Below are positions 32,426-47,400 of a DNA stretch of 64,000 bases, one piece after another. This DNA is from Callipepla californica brunnescens. Its lineage: Eukaryota; Chordata; Aves; Galliformes; Odontophoridae. Location of the stretch: contig JALIRH010000002.1 in assembly GCA_023055505.1 (NCBI GenBank), forward strand, positions 56,478,733 through 56,542,732, read 5' to 3'. Within the stretch, counting starts at the first letter, position 1. Every line of letters begins with the position of its first letter. The notes beneath the pieces were generated by a model. The model saw only the letters and a list, made by a program, of their open reading frames with translations. It did not search any database and had not been told where the DNA came from. The position numbers and the translations under genes are program-made.

Positions 32426-35400
32426 CTAGAAAATAAAGGGGGAGGGAGGAATTCAGCAACAGCATTTGTAAAGCCTTGCTTTGTTCTTACAGCTAAGCAC
32501 GTGCTCTGCTAACAGATGCGCTGGACTCGTTCACCTCCTGGCGTTTCTCATTTAACCTGTATGTTTAACTTGGTACGTGCGTTAGTGCTGCCAAATAAAG
32601 TGTTACCACTTGGTACGTCAACACAGTGGTACGTGATGGAGTGTGTCCGTTCTATCAGATGCAACTTCTTACTCTTCATTACAGCAGCTTGCTCACCCAC
32701 AATTCTGCCATTGACTGAGCATCGGGTTTGCAATCACTGCACAACATAAACACAACGTACACGCCTGCGGTGCCTGGCAGACAACGACAGGATTCCTACC
32801 ATGATGTCCTTGATAATCTGCTGCACCAGGAATTCGTTGGTCATCATATGGCTCCTGAGCTGACCGTGCTGCATCAGTAAGCGGAGCAGCTGAGCAACGA
32901 CGGGCAGCTCCTCCCGGCAGATCCTGCTCACTTGGAGACTTTGCAGCATCAGCCTCAGCAGCCGCGGCAGGAGTGCTAATGCAGAAATGCACGATCCCCA
33001 CAGCATATCCCTGGGAGAAAGAGAACGAAAATGGGAAGTGATCAGAGCAGCTCATTTCAGACACGCTTCTGTAGCCGACGCTTTGCACTGGAAGCAGGAA
33101 ACGCACCCCTGTGTTGATGCCAGTTGGCACCACTACATTTGCAATTAGTGCTGAAGCAGAAAATATGTCCTGGCAAATGCTACACTTGAAAATATGCTAA
33201 AAGGATGGAAAAAGATTAAGGTCCTGCCCTGGAGCTACTGATATTGCCAAAGCCTTCACACAGCGTGACTTCCACTTGAGGCAGCAAAGAAGGGTTCCTC
33301 TTTCAGCTCTAATTCTGATACACCTGAACCTTCTACTACATCTTTTAAGGCTCAACAAAAATACAGAAAAATACAAATCAGAGTTCTGTAACAGATACGT
33401 TAATAAATACAGTAAGTGAGGGAGGAGTCTTATGAGTAAACTGATCAACTTGCAAAAGGGCAAAGTAAACTGCAGTCAGAGGGGTTGGCCCTTTGTTTTA
33501 CGTCTCTAAATGTTTGTGCTACAAAGGCAGAGAATTCATACAGTGTGAAGAGCACCATTACCTTTTCTGTACGTGTTCTGCATCTTCTTTGTCCAGAGTT
33601 AGCAGGAAGTACAGGAGGCTGTAACAACAGGAGGCTAAGAACTTGTGCAGATTTTCACTCAAGATGCAGGCTTGATCCAAGAGCTTATTTATGGCACACA
33701 GAACAGATCCAGCTGTGCTATCAGGTATTACAACCAATCCAACCTGGATTAAAACAAAAACCCTCAAGTTCATCGCTCTATACACAAGTTTCTGCTGTTA
33801 CACAACTCCAGAGCAGAATGTGCCTGTTCTTTCACATGACTACAAACATGACTTTGTTTCTATCCAAGTTAGCAGATACTGCTGCATTTTAAGAAAGAAA
33901 TCCTGTTTTCCTTAGCAAGTGACACCCACAGCCATAGAAGGTTAAAAAGTATTTAAGCCCAAGCACCCACTGCCTGTTAGAGAAGGCATTACCGCTTCCA
34001 GGACATTTTGCAGAGAAAAATGAGAGGTAGAGACGATCAGCAAACCAAAAGTGGTGCTCATCGGTACGCCTTCTCCTTGCTCAGCGTGACAGGTGGTCCT
34101 GAGCCTCTCTCAGTAAAGGCTCTCACCCCACATTGGAAGTTTCCTACCCTATGAAACACTAGGTCTGGAAAGCATCCATCATTTCTCAAAATCCCTGCAC
34201 CCCACAGGGCTTACGGAACAGGGCTGCTTTTTGTGTGTCTGATAGAGTGAGCTAGAAAAAGAGGACACGATCTAGAAGCAAATTTGCAAGTCCAGATTTA
34301 GGTCATCCTCTGAGCATCGGTACGGAAACAGAGCCCCATTAGTGCAAAAGTTCTAAGGAATTTCTCCAGCTCTTAAACTGTGACCTTTCAGATAAAAAAT
34401 ACAGCTAACACCAGTTAAGGAGACAAGAATCTTAACTCCATCCCCTCTAAATAAAGACAACATTCATCCCAAACGTATTTAAAAGAAAACAATGCTTTAA
34501 GCCTTCCTCTGAAGGACGGCACAGACACAAAAGCAGCTTTCAGACAGAACAGGTCTTTCCTTTTAAACACATATCATGGGACAGAGCATCCCTTCTGTGT
34601 CTTGAAGCAGCAGCGAGCCATCACTGAAGCAGAAGGAAATTCAGAGTTTAACTCTTCAGAAAGAAAAAGCACAGGATACCCATATCAGAGCTGGTCTCTG
34701 AAATCCAGTGCGCCTGACAGGGGTGAGAGCACCCTAGAATCACAGGATGGCTTGGGTTGGAAGAGACCTCAAAGCCCACCCATCCCCAAACCCCTGCCAG
34801 GGGCAGGGCTGCCCCCCACCAGCCCAGCTGGATTTGAGGGTTCCAGAAAGAATAACAAGATCTATCACAAGCAAGTTAAGATGGGAAACGAAATGTGACT
34901 TACCAGATATTTACAGATGCCGGTCTGGAGAATGTCAAAGCACTGACTTTGGGAAGGTATAGTGGACAAGCTGTGACAGATCACCTGTTTTAATAAACCA
35001 GTTATATTTAAGCACTTGAAAATACGGCCAGCAACCATTCACTGCACAGACCTAAAATCAAAGTACCTACGAGGACATGGCAGCTTTGTCTTAAAGGTAC
35101 TGGTTCTTGGCAGTGTATCAGAGTAACACTGTCAGCATAAGTTATTCAGTGTTTAACGAGACGATGGCCTGCACCACTGGTCCTGCTGGTAGTGGTGTTC
35201 TTCCATTTACATCTGTGAACGAAGTAGAAAGCCAAAAATACTCCACCCAGCTAAACTATCCTACAATGCAAGGCTACACCCTGCCTGCCTCTGAGGAGAA
35301 GACATTCAGAAAACAGAGAGACCACAGATACCATTAACAAGCACAAAATAAAAAATGGCAACAAAAAGGACCAGAAAGAAAAAACAGAAGAAGGTAACAA

Positions 35401-38400
35401 AGATCCATTTGCTACTACTTTTCCTCTACACTGCCAGAAAGTACTGTATTGTGAAGTATTACAGATGCCATTGTGCAAGTACTTTGACTGATGGGAGCAT
35501 TTAGAAGTCATTTTTATAGAGCTTCTCGCATTGAATACCTTCATATGTGATATCAGGCATTTGTTTAAAGAGGAAGCACTTAAAACTGAAGCACCCGAAT
35601 ATGGGACTGTTTCTGTACATTTGCAAGTGATAAAATGTGAGCTATGCTGGAAGAATATTTCTTTGTTCTCAAGAAATGCACAAAAAACATTTGCATTTCT
35701 GCAGTGTCGAGAAATGAAATAAAGCTAAGGCAGGAGGGTACAACAGGGGATTGTGAAGGGCAAACTGATGCCAGAGTGACCTCGTATTTGAGTGAGCAGC
35801 ACTTGCACAAAAGGTAAAACAGCAATGAAGGAATGTGGTGGCTGACAGCTCGAGGTTAAGAATGCTGAGACAGGAAGATGGGACTAACCTATAGGAAGGT
35901 TGCATGGGTCTCCTGACTAACAATCAGTAAAACAAAAGGGAAAAGTCAACGCCCCTGGAGTCTAATGAACTACTTAATGCAACTGGGAATTGTAACAACT
36001 GGAAAGGAGAAAGATCTGCACATACCTGATCACAGGGTGATTGTGATACGACCACAGAACAAGCAAATATTGTGTTAGGATGCAAAAATGAGAAAGACCA
36101 CGGCAGCAGCAGTCGGTACTGCTGAACAGAAGTTCAGTACTACGCTGTAAGACCCTACAGGCATCAGCTCTGAAATACCGCGACACAGCAGGCGCTCCTC
36201 TTCAACACAGGTCCGTCTAAACTGAGCAGGCAAAGAAAAATCACACGTAGCATGGAGAACCTGTCTTACACAGCTAACTGGAAAGGACTTCACCTGCTCA
36301 GGCTGGCAGCTCCAGCTAAGCAGGTATGCCAGTGCTTCTTACAACAACAGGTGAGTACTGAGGTGAGAGAACAAACATATCCGAACAGCAGCGCCAGTGA
36401 CCATGATCCCGGCTGACTGGCAGTGCAGGTGGGTTGAAAATCAAGAGGGAGGATGGTGAAAGGCTTACTGGATAGAGCACGTGACACTTCTGTTGCCCTT
36501 TTAAGAGAGCTCAGCAAGTTTTCAGAAGTGTGCAAAAAGCTCCTGACTATGTATCACACTAGGCAGTAGCCTACAGAGATCCCTTTTAATTCAATACGTG
36601 ACCACATGAGGCCAACAAATCGAAGACCTAGAAGGCAGATCTGCCAAACCTACCCAGCACACCGTGACTTACTAATAATAAAACCCTCGTTAAATATTCA
36701 TCCTTGTGCCCCTAGAAAAGCCCCAGCGATCCACAAAGGCTCTCCCTTAGATGACGAGTTACAGAAGCACTTCATAAGAGGTACAGTTTGCTGAGACCCA
36801 GCTTTCTCCAGAACTGGAGAAGGAAAATGGCCATCGCAGCACTGAGCAGCACCGTATCCCCTGGTAAGGGTTGTGCTCAAGTGCACAGTGCCTGGCGAGT
36901 TCACTTTTTCCTCAAAATAGCACTCGCACTCCCTATACACCCAGCTCTATTTTCATATGATTAAGTGGGAGTGGTAATCCTTTTCAATTCTATAAATTAA
37001 ATCCTGCTTGAAATGGCTTTCATAACAAATGTCTGTTATAAAAAGTGAAACTGAAACGCTATTAGACATGGAAATGAAAAGCAAAGAAAACTTAATTATC
37101 CCTTGAAAATTAGTATTTTTCCCGACAATTTATTTTCCTTAGGCAAGGGCCTGCATGATGTTTAATTTCCATAATAAAATGTCACAGCTGATTCGTTATT
37201 TTACATTTGATTAGCATTTATCACATTTTTGGTGCACTTGCAGATGAGTTTTGGATTAAAGCCAGAGCAGTTTTGTCTCAGAGTATCACCAAAGTGAATG
37301 GACAGAGAAGGAGCGCTTTCTGATCGCCTTTTTGAGATGAGTATCTAATGACAGGTTTGGTTTAGGCCTCTGGGTTTGGTCTTCCATTTTGTTTGAATGC
37401 CCCACTTTGTGCAAATTAAGCAATAAACAAATAAATAAATAAAAGCCCAAACCTTTCTGTTTAATATGGCTCATCTCTAAGATGCTCTCAACTCCAAAAG
37501 GAGGAGTTAGAAGGAACCCCCAGGCTCAGTGTGAGCCCTCGTGGCAAAAGGACAAATGATGAACAGAGAGCCACGTTCTGTCCATATGTTTAACTGCTCC
37601 TGCTCCCCACATCGCTCCCTGTTTCCCATAACATGAGAGATTCTGCGCTCAAAAAGCCTCAAGGGAAACATTTTATCAGTAACTGTCCAGCAAAAAAAAA
37701 AAAAAAAAAAAAAGAAGCGTTATTACTTCCAGCTTAATCACGCTGCCAAGTATTCTCTTTTTCACAGAAAAATCCCTGCTTTCCACTGAAGACACGCACG
37801 CAGAGCGGAACCCAACAGGCAGGAGGAACAAGCCCTGCGTGCAGTCAGACCCACACACAGCCCGCACCCCACAGAAGCGATTGTATTCTGAGGGCAAGCT
37901 GGCAAGCGCCAGGCACTATATCCCAAAGCCAACTTTAAAATGCACTTTCCCGTTCCTATCCACCTCCACCAACGGCAGCTGAAACGTAACAGGCTGTTCT
38001 GCAGCCAGTTCCCCAGCCCTGGAGAAATGGCTGTTGCAGGCGGGACCCTGCTCTGTGTAACACGTTACCGCAGAGCGTAGAAAATGAGAAGTTTTCAGGT
38101 GATGGGGCAGGCAATGAAGCTTGGCCTCTGAGGCCGGGCCCGCTCCCCCGAAGCGCCCTGCCTTATCAGACATGTGCTCCCCTGACAGGGCCCGCTTCTC
38201 TTTCTGAATTAAATTGATTTGACAGGGCAATATTAACAGTGCCCTGAGTTGTTGAGAAAGCCGCGTACAACCAGAGATCTTTGTTCACCTGCCTGGGCTA
38301 AGCTCATGGGGGTGGATGTGAAAGGTATTCCCGATTCAGTGACTCCAGAAAAAAAAAAGGAAAGAAACAACACAGAAAACACACACCATCACAACAGAAA

Positions 38401-41400
38401 AACAAAACCTAGGTTAAAAAGAAAAAAGAAAAAAAAAGAAATGAAGGAAAAATGCAGTCTGCAGGAGAGCATTACATAGCTGGGCAACGGGGAAAAATGC
38501 GTCTAACTCTGCGCTAACAGAGCAGGACGACAAAGAAACACAGCAGAAAAGAATTCAAAATGATATATCATTCCACACGCTGACACCCTACACATTTCCA
38601 AGCATTTAGAAGAACTATGGAATGCAGTCAAGGCCCAGTTACTGCCTCACAAACAGTAACCACAGCACACAGTCTCAGACTGCATCTGCCTGATGGCACC
38701 AATTGCAGCGCAGTCCCAACTCCTGGCTGCAGATAGTCCAGGCGTGATAAAAAACTGACGTTTCAGAAACTATTTAGCTGAGAACACGGGGCTCCATAGC
38801 TAACAAGCGATCCAGAAGGAGAATGAAGTCATACTTGAGAAACAAGAAAAGCCCAGCTCATCCAGCTGCACCCTCTCCATGACAAAGAACATTGGAAAGC
38901 ATGCTCTTCAGAAGCGAGCTCTTTTCTCACAAAGCCTGCAATTTGGCTCACTCTGCCACAGCACATCAGCCCTCACAGCTACCTCATTTGTAAAACTTTT
39001 CCACTTTTTTGTGTGTTCCATTACATCCATCCCAAGAGCTGTGCGCCGCAGCCTTCTTTTAATAGCCGGCTTTCCCTGGTGTTTGCTCTTAACCATTTTA
39101 AACGTGTTGCTGATCGTTTTATCCCTTCGAGTCAGCTCCGTGCCCAGTATGACTCCAGAACGCAGACTTCAAGCAGGACTTCAGAGTGGTGCTTCCCTTC
39201 TTCCTCCCCCGGCATTCAGATGTCACGAACACCAATTATCACAACAGAAATGATCACGTATACGTCGTTACCTTGTTAATCTGCTCGTTTCTGTCGGCGC
39301 TTTCTCATTTGGTCCTGACAGAGCAATTCAATTACAGGGGAGTGAACAACATTACCGACAAACACTATGGGCGCCGTTAAAATGAACAGAGTCTGAAGCC
39401 TCTCCCTTTAGGCTGCAGCAATCTATTCTGGAGCTTCATCTATTTTAGCTGCAGGGATATGATTTTAAATAATTGGCTTTAATAAGGCAGAAGTCATTTT
39501 AAGTAGAAGTTGCTCCAGAAAACGAAGCAAGGCTTCCACATTTACATTTCATCTCTTTCAGACAAAACCTGAAGATGAGCCTTTATAGTTACACAAAACA
39601 GCATTTAGAGGGACGCTTTTCTCGAGCGTTGCTCCTCGAGTGAAAAATCACAACTGCCTACGAGCCTCCGCAGCAAAAGTAAGGTGGCTCTGGGTTGCCA
39701 GTATTAGCAATTACTGCACTCTAGACAAAACAGTTACAAACAGCAACCACCTCAAAAGGGTTTTGTTAGAAACCACTTCATAGCAAACCTATCTCCCTCA
39801 ACCCCTGGGAGAAAGAACCCACCCATGCCTCAAACCCAGATCCAATGCACTGTCAGCTACCAAAACGCCAAGGTCTCCTCTGCAGAGCTGCTTTCCAGCT
39901 GGCCGGGCTCCAGCACTTAAGGGTACCTGAGGTTACTCCTCCCCAAGTGCAGGAATCTACCATCCCCTTCGCTGAACTTTGTGAGGTTCTTCTCTGCCCA
40001 GTTCTCCATCCTTCTGGACTGGCAATGCAACCAACTGATCTACCACACAATCCATTCAAGCTGCAAACTTGCTGAGGACTCACTCCGCCTCACTGTCCAG
40101 GTCACTAATGAAGAGGTTAGAAAGTACAGGCTTCAGCACTGGCTCTTGGGGTCCATCACAGTGATGTGGTTCCATCTGGAGTTTGTGTCCCTGATCACAA
40201 CCCTCCTGACCTGGCCATTCAGGCAGTTTTCAACTCAGTGTCAAGCTCCCTCAGCCACTCTTTGTCAGTGAACAGACAAGAACGTTATGGGACACAGTAT
40301 CAAAAACCTCACAAAATTCAGGATGAATGACACGCACTAGTCTCCCTTTTCTACTAAGCCAATTGCCTTAATGCAGTAGACTCTCAGGCTGATTGAATGC
40401 AATCTATTTTCCGTAAATCCATGCTGACTGTTTCCTATCTCATCCTAATTTTCTCTCCACAATCATAAATATACTATGGAGGAAAACCCTTCCAACCTCC
40501 TTATCAAGCTCAGGGTGGTAACCAGCAATCGAGAACATCTTTCTGGTTAAGAATCTACAAGAACACCCTGGATCTGGAAGGTCACACTGCTCCTTACACA
40601 GGGACTTTTGTTCCTACTTTCTCTCATTACTTAGTCCCAGAAAAGACTTCAGCCTAACACATAAATGCATCAGTACTGCAATGCTTGGGATGGTGCTCAA
40701 ATCCTCTTCCACGACTAATCAGGGATATCCAGCTCACTATTTAATAACTGCAATTCACTTTGGAGAACCTGACAAAAACAAGTTTCTGTACGTAACCTCT
40801 CTCCACATTGGCACCAAAGCAATGAATAGACTGTGCTAAGAGAAGTACCTGAAGTAGACTTGAAAGCAGGAACCAGGGATGCAAACAATCCATCTATAAT
40901 CCACCAAGTTCACTGTCCCCAGGTTAACATATTCCTACTGTGTGGTTCTCTCAGCCAATTTTAATACAATTGTGGAAGAACCAGAAAAGAGGATGGAAAG
41001 AGGACAAGGGGAAGCATTTTCAAAAGCTGACAAAATATATAATACGTTAACTGAGAAAGATTGGGAAATGATCCCTTTGGTGAGTTCACAGAGAGATAAT
41101 CCTGTGTTCTGGGGTTCTGCTGAGAGAACGTGTCATCAGCAGGCGGAAAAGAGACAGTGAAGAAAATGAGAAGGAAAGTCCAACTGCTCCAGAGGCCAAC
41201 TAACCGTAGGCAGGACTTGTGAGGTTCGTATCAGTCATGGTACCAAACAAGTTTTCTATGGAAAACAGCACACATGCAATATGTGCCTCAGACTGTCATT
41301 ACATTTAGTAGATCATCACTTAAACTTCACAAAGTGGAAGTTGAGAGAAAAATCCCCCGTGATGCTTCAAAAAAGACTGCAATGAAAAACTGAAATACAT

Positions 41401-44400
41401 CATACAGCTAGAACTGCTATATTCTTCCTTCTGTATTCATGGTAGGTTTCATAAATACTGTAAAACTGACACGATTTAAAACGTGGTTTCACACCCTGAT
41501 GTGGTTTCTGTGGACTAAGTAATAAAAAAAAACAAAAACGAGATGAGCCACAATGAAGATTAATATTTACCAGTTCTGAATGAAGTCTGGTGGCTCAGAT
41601 CCCTTTAGAACCAGTAATAAAATTAAGCTTCTGGTTCTCAGTACTTAGAATCTTACGAATTGTATCGCTGGTCTTAAACTTTTAGTGTTGGAGTACTTTC
41701 CATCAAGGATTCTACCCATTCTTTTCCACGTCCACTGTTTTGCACACCACACCTGAACATTTGCCTTCTAAAGCAGCTTCCTTCAAAATATTATCTGCTG
41801 GCTGTAAGAAAACATTAGCGGATTGACTGCTGTAACATTTTTCATTCTTTTTTCTCGTGACAAGATTTTAGACACCTGCAGAAAAGGGATAGAGAGTGTT
41901 TCGAGATTGAATGCTGTCGTTTAGAATTAGCATCAGGTATTACCTCTGTCACAGCCCAGTGGTGTAAAAACTGGTCCAGGTCTGTTAGGTAAAGACGGAC
42001 AGGTGAAAGCTGTGTCTGGCTAATGTGTGGTTTTCCTCTAATGCCCTGGAGACTAGTCAACTCCTCTCTCGAAAACCCTAGAGAAAAACAAGCAGTACAA
42101 CAGTGTCACGAGACAAGCCAAGCACTCTTCTACTTTAACAGCATCATTCACAAGATCCTGCTTGGTATTTTAAATTAAGTATATCAAAATTTAAGCTCTG
42201 ATTTCCAAAAGAAAACCCCCAAATTGAAGGAATACCAATTTAAACTACAATGTGGTGGGCAAGGCCGTACAGAGCCCTCATTGTATTTTCAGCACACATA
42301 CCTTCAAAAAATGAAAAAGCAGATATAATGCAAGACCATTCACAGGGTGTTCACAATAATGCAGGGGCTTTCAAACAGCCCCAGGGGCTTAGAAAAAATT
42401 AATTCACCTAATTATTTCTAGCCAGGTATTAAATGCTTTAATGAAGCAGAAGTGCTGATTCAAAACAGTCAGTTGGTCCTTGTTTTCATTTTCTGCACCA
42501 TCAATACGGCTGCCATCAGTTTTTCATGGAAAAAGGTAATTTAGGAATGCAAAGCAAAGCAGCTGAGCGTTAGAAATGATTCTCTTTACCACAGGGAAAG
42601 TTACTGGAAAATATTTCTCAGTAACACTATGCCATTTTAACCACTGCACCTTCCCAAGGTAAGTTATAACAATAATTCTGTTCCGTGGAAATATCCGAGT
42701 GCGAATCTGGCACAGAGGTGATTCTGTGCCAGTGACAGCTCTGGGCAGTTCACTTCAGCATACTTTGATCACTTCATTCTGATGGAATGTTCTTAATGGT
42801 GCAAACACGTCCACAGGAAATCCAAAAGGCATTCTAAATTCACATTGCCATGAACCAATCAGAGGCATTTCAAGTCTAGAATAATTCATTCATGCTATGT
42901 GCTGAATTTAGATCTTCCTCATATATATATTTTTTAAATATTTGCTAGACATTGAGAAAAAGAATGCAAATATTCAGCCAAAATGGAAAATCAGAGCATA
43001 TAAACAGACTGTCAGAAAACGGATCAAGAGAAAAAAAAGGATATATCACAACAAAAGGAACAAGATTAGAAGCACTTTCAGGAAGTAACTACTTTACCAT
43101 CTATTCCAAATTAAACCCAGCAACCGAGTACCAAAGCAAACTGCAGGTTGTTAACTCTGAATTATGACATTCACGTGAATTACCTATAAGGGTTGAAAAC
43201 AAGAAGCTGAAATAGTCCACATCATTCACTGCATTATCCTGCACTTGGCACTTCCAGCCTGCAAAGGACGATCTACACAAAACCAACAGCAGATAGTTTA
43301 TTAAAAAAACATGTCATTAAGAATTCACAACCTAATGGCATAACGCAATCAATTAGCATGGCTAAATTATTAATTTCAGCATTCCTGTTTCTAACCGCTG
43401 TTGTCAGAGTAGCATTTTAAACAGCTTCAAAAACAGAACTTGGTCTGTTTGAGACGAGTACTGCTGAATTTCGTGCCCCTGCACTGGCTCTGGTTGTCAC
43501 ACAGACTAAATTACTGAGGTAGCAAACTTTCATTAACACCATTATAACCTTTCCTATAGTGACAACAGCCGACACAGAGTAAATTAGTTTGATTTCCCTT
43601 ACTCGTTTTTTTCATTACCTTCACTAATTTTGATAGAACCCTTTGCAATAACAATAGATTCCATCTGAAAGCAGCTTTGTTGTCTACTTTAGAGTAGCTG
43701 AAGCTACCAAACACAGAACTAAAGACCCGCTTCTGCAATTTAAAGCATGTGAAGGAGCAGCGTGCTGACACGCACCAAACCTACGCAGCTGTTTGACCTC
43801 TCCCTTTTTAGGGGCCATCTGTAAGAAGCCCACTTTTGTTTCTCAAATTAAAAACCATACATAGGTGTGGAAATGTAATGTTGAGTGCTAGGGCTCTGCT
43901 TGCCCTGCTTTCGTTCTTCCCTATGCATTTCACCTGCAGCTGGTGCCATGGGCAGTGCTGGGCTATGCACATCTTTGATCCAAAGCAGTGTCACTGCTGT
44001 TACTTTTTCCTCCCATCAGCTTACCCACACACAGGATTCTGAAGCTTATAGCTAAGACTCTGGAATTTTTTTTACAGTGTTGGTTTGCTACTCATACCTA
44101 ACTGCTTTCACGCTCACAGAAACAGAAGGAGCCTTTCAAGCAGCCCAACAGGATGCCACGCTAAGTGTCACTGACGTCTACAGATGAGGAAGCAGAGAGA
44201 AGCACTGCTATTCTGCTCTGGGATCACAGAGAACCCACAGAAAGAGACTATTGAGTGATTTTAGACTCATCTGTAAGCAGAGCTGCACAGACACATGCAC
44301 ATACAAAACCCAAATCCTGGAACTCAGTTCCAGTCTACTTTTTTTAAATGCCAAAGCTATCACATACATAAAAACACGCCTCGCTGCTACGTGGGCACTA

Positions 44401-47400
44401 AGGCTAAAAATAATCTAGCACTCAATTCAGAAAGTGACAGAGGAAGCTGCCTATGCTCTTCAGCTTTGCCTTTGTGCGTACACCTTGGAGTACGATGTTG
44501 TTACGTATCACTGTCTCTAAATAAATCTGTCTCATTCAACTCACAGACGAATGGACTAATCAAGATTATGTAACACAGGACACCACAGTCTGATCTGCTC
44601 ATTCCCTAATAACTATCTCATGCACAAGGCATGAGATGGAAAGCATGAATGGAGCAGCTTACAAATTCAGGTGAGCAAAGAGGTTTGAGGTATACTGGTT
44701 TGTATCCTTCTCTGTACAGCAGAAGTTCCATGAGATAAAAGCATAAACTTCTTAAAACTGGGAGACAGTTAACTCAGTGGTAACATTCAGGTCTCATCCT
44801 CAAGTTAGATACTAATTCTTTTCACACCAGAAAAACCTTATTCAGAGTGGAGGTTCCTCTTACGCTTTTCTTCCTGTTGTTAGCACTGCAGAAGTTCAAA
44901 AATGAGCAAAAGACTGAAAGGACAGCAACAACAGTGCAGCTTCCAGCATCTTCAAGAGCAGCTCACAGGCCTGCCCTACCTCTAGTGCCCCACTTGCACT
45001 CAGAGTGAAATCAAAGTCAGTCTTCTGGTTTCAAGAAAGAAAACGGTAAGAACTCTGACAAACCAGCTCCTAAGTGTTTCGTTACATTCCTCCATCTAGC
45101 AGGTGCTTCTGTGTTTCACGCTTTCCTTGCCTCAGTTCCACATTCGTGTGGGCAGGCAGTGTCTTTCCCCAACATCTCGTACAGCTGTGAAAAATGGAGC
45201 ACAGAATCCCACACACACAGGGGAAATCACTTGGTCTTCTAAGGGATATCCAAGGGATATGCACACAATACAGTAAATAAAACACATGCATTATGCTTTG
45301 GGAGAAGACCCTAACTTGGTATCAGTACTCCCCTGGTGACTGTGGTGCATTCAGCACACAACGCAGCATGGAAAAAACAACGCAAGATCACGAAATCAAG
45401 GACTCAATCGGAATCTCACAAATACACTGCATCAGATTAACACTAAGTCCCATGTGCTTAGTAGTAGCGCAAGCACAAGAAGAGCACCACAGCATAAATA
45501 AAGTTAATACAAGCACAAACTCAGTTAGCTCAGAATCCCAATGTCTGTAGCGTAGCCGAAGCTACTCAATTTTGGGATCTGCCCTAAAGTGAGACAGAAA
45601 TAGAGAATGCAGAACTGAAACTTAATTCTGGAACAGAGACTGATGTACTACAATCACATTACAAATCATTCCAGAGATCTTTGTCAGACCTAGTAACACT
45701 ACTGCTCCGGATGACTAAGAACTATGTGCATTTTATAATGTTTAAGTGCTCGTAAATGGAATGTTAAACATTTAACAAAAAATGATTTGCAGGCAGAACA
45801 GAGGCAACAAGCTTGTTATAATCTCCCTTCTTTGAACAGATTTTCACTGCCAATGGGAACCTGTTACCAACTGTATGAGTGAGACCCATCCGACAGCTAG
45901 TCCAATCCCACGTTTAACTACAAAGAACTGAATGCTGCCATTTCTATAAGGTTATCTGCTCTCCATAAGAACACCTCTACCAGGACTTAGAAGTGTACCT
46001 TTAGGTAACCCTTTCTGTACGCCAAATGGTAATAAAGGGAAATCTCAATCCAATTAACTTAAAAATCACTGCCTCCCCTGCCATTAGCACAGAACATATT
46101 TATCTGTGACAGCATGCGTGCATGTCGTTACTTCTACCGCTTGCTGCTAACTCTTAGCAGCAGATCCGTTTCTGTTCACGCCGTTATTTTCAGCTTAGGT
46201 TACATCAAAGGACTGCAAATAAAATTTGTGAACCGCAGTTTGTACACAAGTGGTGATTTCTCAACCACATCCTATTATCAGCGTTGTGCTTCCTGATCTA
46301 AAGTAGCTACCAACTGATTTCTGGTTCAGGCTTCAGCAGTCGGTTTTGACACAGTCCTAAGAAGTCTGTAAGTAATCTAAAGGGCTCCCATAGAAGAACT
46401 CTGATGAAACTTGCTGGAATAATTATTAACCTTCTACTTGTCCTCCTATAAAACACAGCGCTCAGACTCCAGGCAGCAACGCACCTATCAAACATGGCAA
46501 ACCTCGCTCCGAATTTGGGTTGGCTTATTTTGGCTTTTTTGTTGTCGTCGTTCAGTAATAACATAGAAAATAAGTGTAATGAACCTCAAAAATACTGAGT
46601 TCAGTTAGAGTAAAAAGGAAAATCAAATATAAGATTCACTGTTTCTCAGAGGCATTGATACCATCACCCTTTTACTCATAAATGTGGCGACTGCACAGTT
46701 CAAGAAGCCTAAGATGAAAAATCTGAGTTTCTGTTCAAGGAAACTGAAATCCAATTCTTTCAAATTCCAGGAAAGCGCTTCCGTTGCCATAACAGAGGAT
46801 ACTCTAGCACACAGTGTTCCTGAAGTTTTACAGAAGCATTTAAGCATTTGAAAGAGAACAAGCTGAGAAACCTAACTCACTCTGTGCTGAATGATCCCAT
46901 TAAAAATTTAGTTTACTGATCAGAGATTTAAATCAAGGACTCCTACAATTGTTCCTTCACTTTCATGTTACAGATTTGCTCTGAAAGGAGTCCTAAAAGG
47001 AGTTCTCTATGTCTTCCACTGATACACTCCTGAACAGGCAGATATTGTCAGGAACAGCCGTCAGCTGATTCATCCATTTCTTAGAAAAACAAAACTAAAA
47101 ATCCACCAGACCCTAACTCAGTGAAAAATGAATGAAGAAAGCTTAGCTATAATCATTATATATTTAAGGAGTACCCCTCTTTGAAACAGTCCAATGACCA
47201 AGTCTCTCTGTTAGGAAACAGGCCTCCCTTTCAGAGGAAGGTAGCAAACCTGAATTTTCTGCATCCTCAGCAAGTGTGATAACACTGAAATACTGATAAC
47301 AAACTGCCTTCTGAATTCATCAGGAGCAGAAAACTTACCAAAGATCCACACCAACAGACAACCAGGACACGAGGAAGGCACTAAGCCATCTTATGCCCAT

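Larger units (their letters stand above)
34985..41943 (-). other. TEX10 intron, 7.0 kb
   Basis: Contains an A run at 37692-37713, a CR1 reverse-transcriptase relic at about 39845-40450, and unique stretches (36940-37290, 38880-39560) with low repeat content and many TAAT-type motifs that may be conserved non-coding DNA. Confidence 0.75.

Noticed and set aside
37692..37713. Poly(A) tail of a processed pseudogene
   Set aside because: No gene-like sequence was recognised upstream and no target-site duplication was evident; treated as a simple homopolymer.
39845..40271. Proteins encoded on either strand at 39.8-40.3 kb
   Set aside because: Frames overlap a broken CR1 reverse-transcriptase relic; the + strand frames are antisense to it.
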